Below, piece after piece: positions 6,430 to 9,236 of a stretch of 9,236 nt of DNA (its first letter is position 1; every line of letters begins with the position of its first letter). A program made the translations under genes and the position numbers. The notes beneath the pieces were generated by a model, which searched no databases, was not told the DNA's origin, and worked only from the letters and a program-made list of their open reading frames with translations. Source of the DNA: an uncultured Bdellovibrio sp. (GTDB taxonomy: Bacteria; Bdellovibrionota; Bdellovibrionia; Bdellovibrionales; Bdellovibrionaceae); NCBI GenBank assembly GCA_946480995.1, contig CAMLMF010000074.1:1-9236 (forward strand), read 5' to 3'.

Positions 6430-7233
6430 ATGGCGAAGAACAACTGGTTGATTCCATCTCTTATTGTAATAGGTCTATTCAGCGTAGCCCTTTCCTTATT
6501 TATCGCATCCCAAACTGAAAAACAAAAACCAGGCGCTCGCCCCTTAGCTCGTCTTGAACTTAACTTGGGCAAAGTTTTCGTTTTACGTAAAAACCTGACA
6601 CAAAAAGAAACGCTGACACGCAAATCAACATTGTTCGCCCTAGATTCCGTGGAAACAAGTGTCGACGGCGACGCCACAATGGAATTTGATTCCTCTTACC
6701 GCATTCGCGTGCAAGAAAACTCACTGATCACCCTTGATGAAGAAAACGACCGCATCGTATTAATTATCAAACGCGGCGATGTACAAATAGAAAACTATGG
6801 CAGAGAAGGCAGCGTCTATGTTTCTAAAGACGGTGTCAGATGGACCGCTACAGATTACGAAATGAACTACAAAAAACAAGCGCCCGCAGACAATTTGCCA
6901 GAGGTCGTTCCCAGCACAGAACCAAGCACAGCAACAACGGTGTCTTCTGACGGACTGACTTCAGAGTTCATCCAAGACACCTTAAAAACCCACCGCGGCT
7001 CTTTCTTTAAGTGCTACACCCAGCTTTTACAAAAAACCCCGGGCGTTGTCGGCCAAGCCTCCATAACATTCACGATCATAAAAACCGGAAAAGTCACACA
7101 AGCCGCCATCGCTTCATCCAGCATCAACGACAGCAACTTCAAAAGCTGCCTACTAGAAGCCATCAAACGCGTCGAATTCAAAGCCTTCAACGGCGACCCA
7201 ATCTCGACGGTATTCCCACTGCGCTTTGAATAG
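6430..7233 (+). CDS. Membrane-anchored protein with FecR-like domain and AgmX/PglI-type C-terminal domain
   Basis: This 267-residue protein has one N-terminal transmembrane helix (about 7-26) that should leave the rest in the periplasm. Residues about 45-135 resemble a FecR-type beta domain: LGKVFVLRKNLTQKE, then SVDGDATMEFDSSYRIRVQENSLITL and IIKRGDVQIENY. A Pro/Ser/Thr-rich linker (about 150-175) leads to a C-terminal domain (about 178-267) with the pattern of the AgmX/PglI C-terminus seen in Myxococcales and relatives: RGSFFKCY (Cys195), GVVGQASITFTIIKTGKV, ASSSINDSNFKSC (Cys240), ending TVFPLRFE. The Cys pair could form a disulfide. This C-terminal domain resembles TonB C-termini in general shape. 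In AgmX it is linked to gliding motility and envelope machines, but here the role is unknown. It is not a typical FecR sigma regulator, as no ECF sigma gene is adjacent. It probably shares the secG transcript (41-base gap). No clear Shine-Dalgarno precedes ATG 6430. Confidence 0.75.
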   Translation: MAKNNWLIPSLIVIGLFSVALSLFIASQTEKQKPGARPLARLELNLGKVFVLRKNLTQKETLTRKSTLFALDSVETSVDGDATMEFDSSYRIRVQENSLITLDEENDRIVLIIKRGDVQIENYGREGSVYVSKDGVRWTATDYEMNYKKQAPADNLPEVVPSTEPSTATTVSSDGLTSEFIQDTLKTHRGSFFKCYTQLLQKTPGVVGQASITFTIIKTGKVTQAAIASSSINDSNFKSCLLEAIKRVEFKAFNGDPISTVFPLRFE

Positions 7234-7358
7234 AAAAAATCCCAAAAACACCAAGGCCAAAAGCAAAGATTTAAACCGGAAGGATTTTGACTTGTGGTCG
7301 TAGGTCGGCCTTTGTGGGTGCCACGATGGCGTACAGACCGAAGCACCAGAAGACAAAA

Positions 7359-8435
7359 TCAACGGTAGTCGTGCAAATAATCGATGCGTTCTGGAATCCA
7401 AGGTTCGTGAACACCTTCCATTTCAAAGACTCTGCCGCCCTCGACAGTTTTTTCTTTTAAAGGCGCCATGGAAGGTTCGAAGGATGGATGCATCAGTCCC
7501 TTGGCGATAAAGAATTCGCGCAACTCAAGGTAAGCGCGTTCGCCTAAGACCCCGCGCCGGATGAACTCATCAAAGCTTTTCATCAGTTCTTCAGGGGTGT
7601 AGCCGTAATTGTAAATCATGTCTTGCAGAACAGCGTAAACCCCATCAGAACCGATGCGCTGATCTTGATACAAGTCCAACGACACTTGAAACGTGTTGTA
7701 CGTCGCCAGCGTTCTGCGCCCGAATTTCAGATAGTAATCAGGATCTGTGTCAGTCGCTAAGTTGATATACACTTTTTCGACCGGATCGTTTTCAGGGATG
7801 TTGGCTTGTAGTTCTAAAATTGTATTTACTTGTTCACCCGTGACGTTTAATTTTTCAAGGGTCGTGCGAATATCGTTTGTACCTAAGCGGCGGGAACAGA
7901 TATCAGAATACAGATTGTAAATGATCGCATCTGTTTCGCTGTCATCGCCCCAGCAGATTTGGTGCACATTTTCAGCTAAGCGCGTTCTTAATTGCAACAA
8001 CGCTTGCAACTTGTATCCCACTTGTTTAGTTAAACGCCAAAAACGCCCCGGACGTAGATTCGCCAGATTGTCTTTATAAAAACAACCGAACGGACGGATA
8101 TTGTCTAAAGCAAACTTTTCAGAAATGCGCTCTTCCATTTGTGGCGGCGAGGCCGAGATAAAATAAATCGGAAAGTACATATAGCCTTTTTGGGCTTTAC
8201 GACTTTCTGATAAGGATTGCAGCAAGGCATTGGTGCCAGGAATATTTTTTTTATTGAGGGCTCGTTCGAGGATTGTGGTCATCAGACCAGATAAAGAATC
8301 AATCGTCGTGTCCAGGTATGTTTTATCGATGTCCCAAACAAAGACTTCGTCATGACTTTTCTCCATGCCTTCAGAGACATAAGGAAAGAAAACCACATCA
8401 CCATTCATTTCACTACGTTCACGCCAATCAGCCAT
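7359..8435 (-). CDS. HAD-superfamily phosphatase, App1-like catalytic domain
   Basis: This 358-residue protein lacks a signal peptide and is likely cytoplasmic. The HAD motifs are clear. Motif I is VWDIDKTYLDTT (Asp35 nucleophile, Asp37, Thr39). Motif II is FISASPPQMEERI (Ser94 or Ser96). The Lys121 of GCFYKDN follows, and motif III is ICWGDDSETDAIIY (Asp164, Asp165, Asp169). The order and the ISASP-type motif II resemble the App1/LNS2 group, whose yeast member dephosphorylates phosphatidate; bacterial members are poorly studied and the substrate here is unknown. A second half (about 210-358) carries Asp/Tyr-rich segments (NLATDTDPDYYLKFG) and helices and may be a separate C-terminal module. 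It follows the mepA gene in the same direction with a 31-base gap and so is probably in its operon. No strong ribosome site is seen; ATG codons at residues 10 and 24 are alternative starts that keep motif I. Confidence 0.8.
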   Translation of the reverse strand: MADWRERSEMNGDVVFFPYVSEGMEKSHDEVFVWDIDKTYLDTTIDSLSGLMTTILERALNKKNIPGTNALLQSLSESRKAQKGYMYFPIYFISASPPQMEERISEKFALDNIRPFGCFYKDNLANLRPGRFWRLTKQVGYKLQALLQLRTRLAENVHQICWGDDSETDAIIYNLYSDICSRRLGTNDIRTTLEKLNVTGEQVNTILELQANIPENDPVEKVYINLATDTDPDYYLKFGRRTLATYNTFQVSLDLYQDQRIGSDGVYAVLQDMIYNYGYTPEELMKSFDEFIRRGVLGERAYLELREFFIAKGLMHPSFEPSMAPLKEKTVEGGRVFEMEGVHEPWIPERIDYLHDYR

Positions 8436-8466
8436 ATAACAAGTCTGGCAGGCTCAAGTGGGTTCG

Positions 8467-9236
8467 TCAAAAACATCCCGAGGTATTTGCAGGCTCTGCC
8501 ATCGGGCGGCACTTCTCTTGCGCTTCGGAACATTTCACACGTAAGTGGAAATGATTATGATGATCCTTTTCTGGGATCAGGCGGCGCAAAGTTTCATAAA
8601 CTACACCGTCTTTTGTGTCCTTTTGCAGCTCGCCATTTTTGATTGCAAGCTCACACAGATTTTTCTTTAAAACTGCGTGGATAAAAATGCGGTCGATATA
8701 TTTACTGGCTACAACTTCTTTAAAAAGCTTCCACTGCACCTCTGGCAACCAACTGCCGTGCGGCTTATCAACAGCCACTGCGGAAGCAAATCTACCGTGA
8801 AACGTTTTGTTATCGAAGTAAAACGCTACGTCCACATCCAAGCCTGTTTGATGCGACAAGTGCGAACCTAACTTACCGCCTTTTTCTCGCGACAAATCAC
8901 CGACGTAAAGTTTTTGCTCTGGCAAGTGTTGGCGCGTAAACTTACCCATCATTAACATGATGTGAGTCAATTCATTGGTCGCAAAATGCGTGAGGCGCTT
9001 TGGACGTATAATTTCGTACCCCACGTTGCTGTGGTTTTGCTCGTAACCATAAAGATCAATCGCATTTTGCAAACGGCCGTCACCCACAAAACCAATGGCT
9101 TGAATGACCTTGCGCATTTCTGGTTTTGGCTGTTCCTTTTTTGGTTCATCCACAGACGGTTCATTTTTCTTCGGCTCGTCTATTTTCGGCTCGTCCTTTT
9201 TCTTTGGCGGCTCTTTCTTTGGATCTTCCTTGGCTG
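8467..9236 (-). CDS. mepA: MepA-family murein endopeptidase (M74, LAS metallopeptidase), N-terminus cut by the right edge
   Basis: MepA cuts D-Ala-meso-DAP cross-links in peptidoglycan and is insensitive to penicillin. The frame is open to base 9236, giving 255 codons in the window; the true start and any signal peptide lie outside. A GTG at 9153 is an in-frame codon inside the linker and not a likely start. Numbered from that GTG, HLSHQTGLDVDV gives the LAS zinc motif HxxGxxxD (His101, Asp108), with His98 also matching the E. coli protein. DHHNHFHLRVKC gives the HxH motif (His201, His203). LYVGDLSREKGGKLGSH, WLPEVQWKLFKE and DRIFIHAVLKKNLC align well with my memory of E. coli MepA, and Cys167, 208, 215 and 227 sit where that protein has disulfide cysteines. 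The catalytic core is complete, and the call is firm. An App1-like phosphatase gene follows 31 bases downstream. Confidence 0.92.
   Translation of the reverse strand, partial: AKEDPKKEPPKKKDEPKIDEPKKNEPSVDEPKKEQPKPEMRKVIQAIGFVGDGRLQNAIDLYGYEQNHSNVGYEIIRPKRLTHFATNELTHIMLMMGKFTRQHLPEQKLYVGDLSREKGGKLGSHLSHQTGLDVDVAFYFDNKTFHGRFASAVAVDKPHGSWLPEVQWKLFKEVVASKYIDRIFIHAVLKKNLCELAIKNGELQKDTKDGVVYETLRRLIPEKDHHNHFHLRVKCSEAQEKCRPMAEPANTSGCF
9121..9236 (-). repeat. Lys/Glu/Pro/Asp-rich degenerate repeat encoding a linker in the MepA-like protein
   Basis: The segment encodes about 38 residues made almost only of Lys, Pro, Glu and Asp, with the unit DEPK(K) seen three times: DEPKI, DEPKKNEPSV and DEPKKEQPKP, plus related EDPKKEPPKKK before them. 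It continues past the edge. It is probably a flexible or wall-binding spacer between a signal or anchor and the endopeptidase domain. Confidence 0.75.

Noticed and set aside
7317..7347. GGTGC/GCACC pairing in the convergent spacer as a terminator
   Set aside because: Only five base pairs with a 21-base loop and no following T-tract. The spacer 7234-7358 shows nothing firmer.
7014..7401. Two minus-strand open frames over the 3' ends of the FecR/AgmX and HAD genes
   Set aside because: They overlap two better-supported genes and show no coherent domain. One has a hydrophobic stretch, but this comes from the A-rich spacer and the antisense of the FecR/AgmX gene.
1..9236. Mobile element, CRISPR, toxin-antitoxin or phage-defence system
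   Set aside because: No transposase or integrase motifs, terminal repeats, spaced direct repeats or defence-type gene pairs were seen on either strand.

Overview
The window reads as an ordinary chromosomal stretch of a Gram-negative, motile bacterium with close to half G+C. The best guess is a Bdellovibrio-like predator (Bdellovibrionota) or a relative among the former deltaproteobacteria. This rests on gene content only: a FecR-like protein with an AgmX/PglI-type C-terminus, a chemoreceptor without a HAMP domain, a secreted papain-fold peptidase, several lineage-specific envelope proteins, and a MepA-type murein endopeptidase with a long charged linker. No species assignment can be proved from the bases. 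I see no mobile element, CRISPR array, tRNA or rRNA.

Layout. Bases 1-1212 (minus strand) hold a tight replication pair: tmk (thymidylate kinase), then the first 190 codons of holB (DNA polymerase III delta'), which runs off the left edge. A 297-base divergent spacer with nested palindromes separates tmk from a plus-strand methyl-accepting chemotaxis protein (1510-3288). A perfect 11-bp hairpin follows. Next come a secreted C1/bleomycin-hydrolase-like cysteine peptidase (3376-4587) and a small exported protein that looks like an outer-membrane beta-barrel (4639-5385). That gene converges on a minus-strand lipoprotein gene (5392-5859), and the two stop codons lie inside one shared hairpin. Divergent from the lipoprotein is secG (6002-6388), followed by a membrane-anchored FecR-like/AgmX-type protein (6430-7233). 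The right end is a minus-strand pair: a MepA-family murein endopeptidase (8467 to beyond the right edge) and, downstream of it, an App1-like HAD phosphatase (7359-8435).

How the genes relate. tmk-holB supplies dTTP precursors and the clamp loader and is a common bacterial neighbourhood. Most of the rest concerns the envelope: protein export (SecG), proteins that use export (signal-peptide peptidase, barrel, lipoprotein, anchored FecR/AgmX protein) and peptidoglycan cutting (MepA). I found no convincing new multi-gene system. The points most worth following are the secreted bleomycin-hydrolase-like peptidase, the FecR+AgmX fusion, the mepA-App1 phosphatase pairing, and several compact RNA or DNA secondary structures at gene boundaries.
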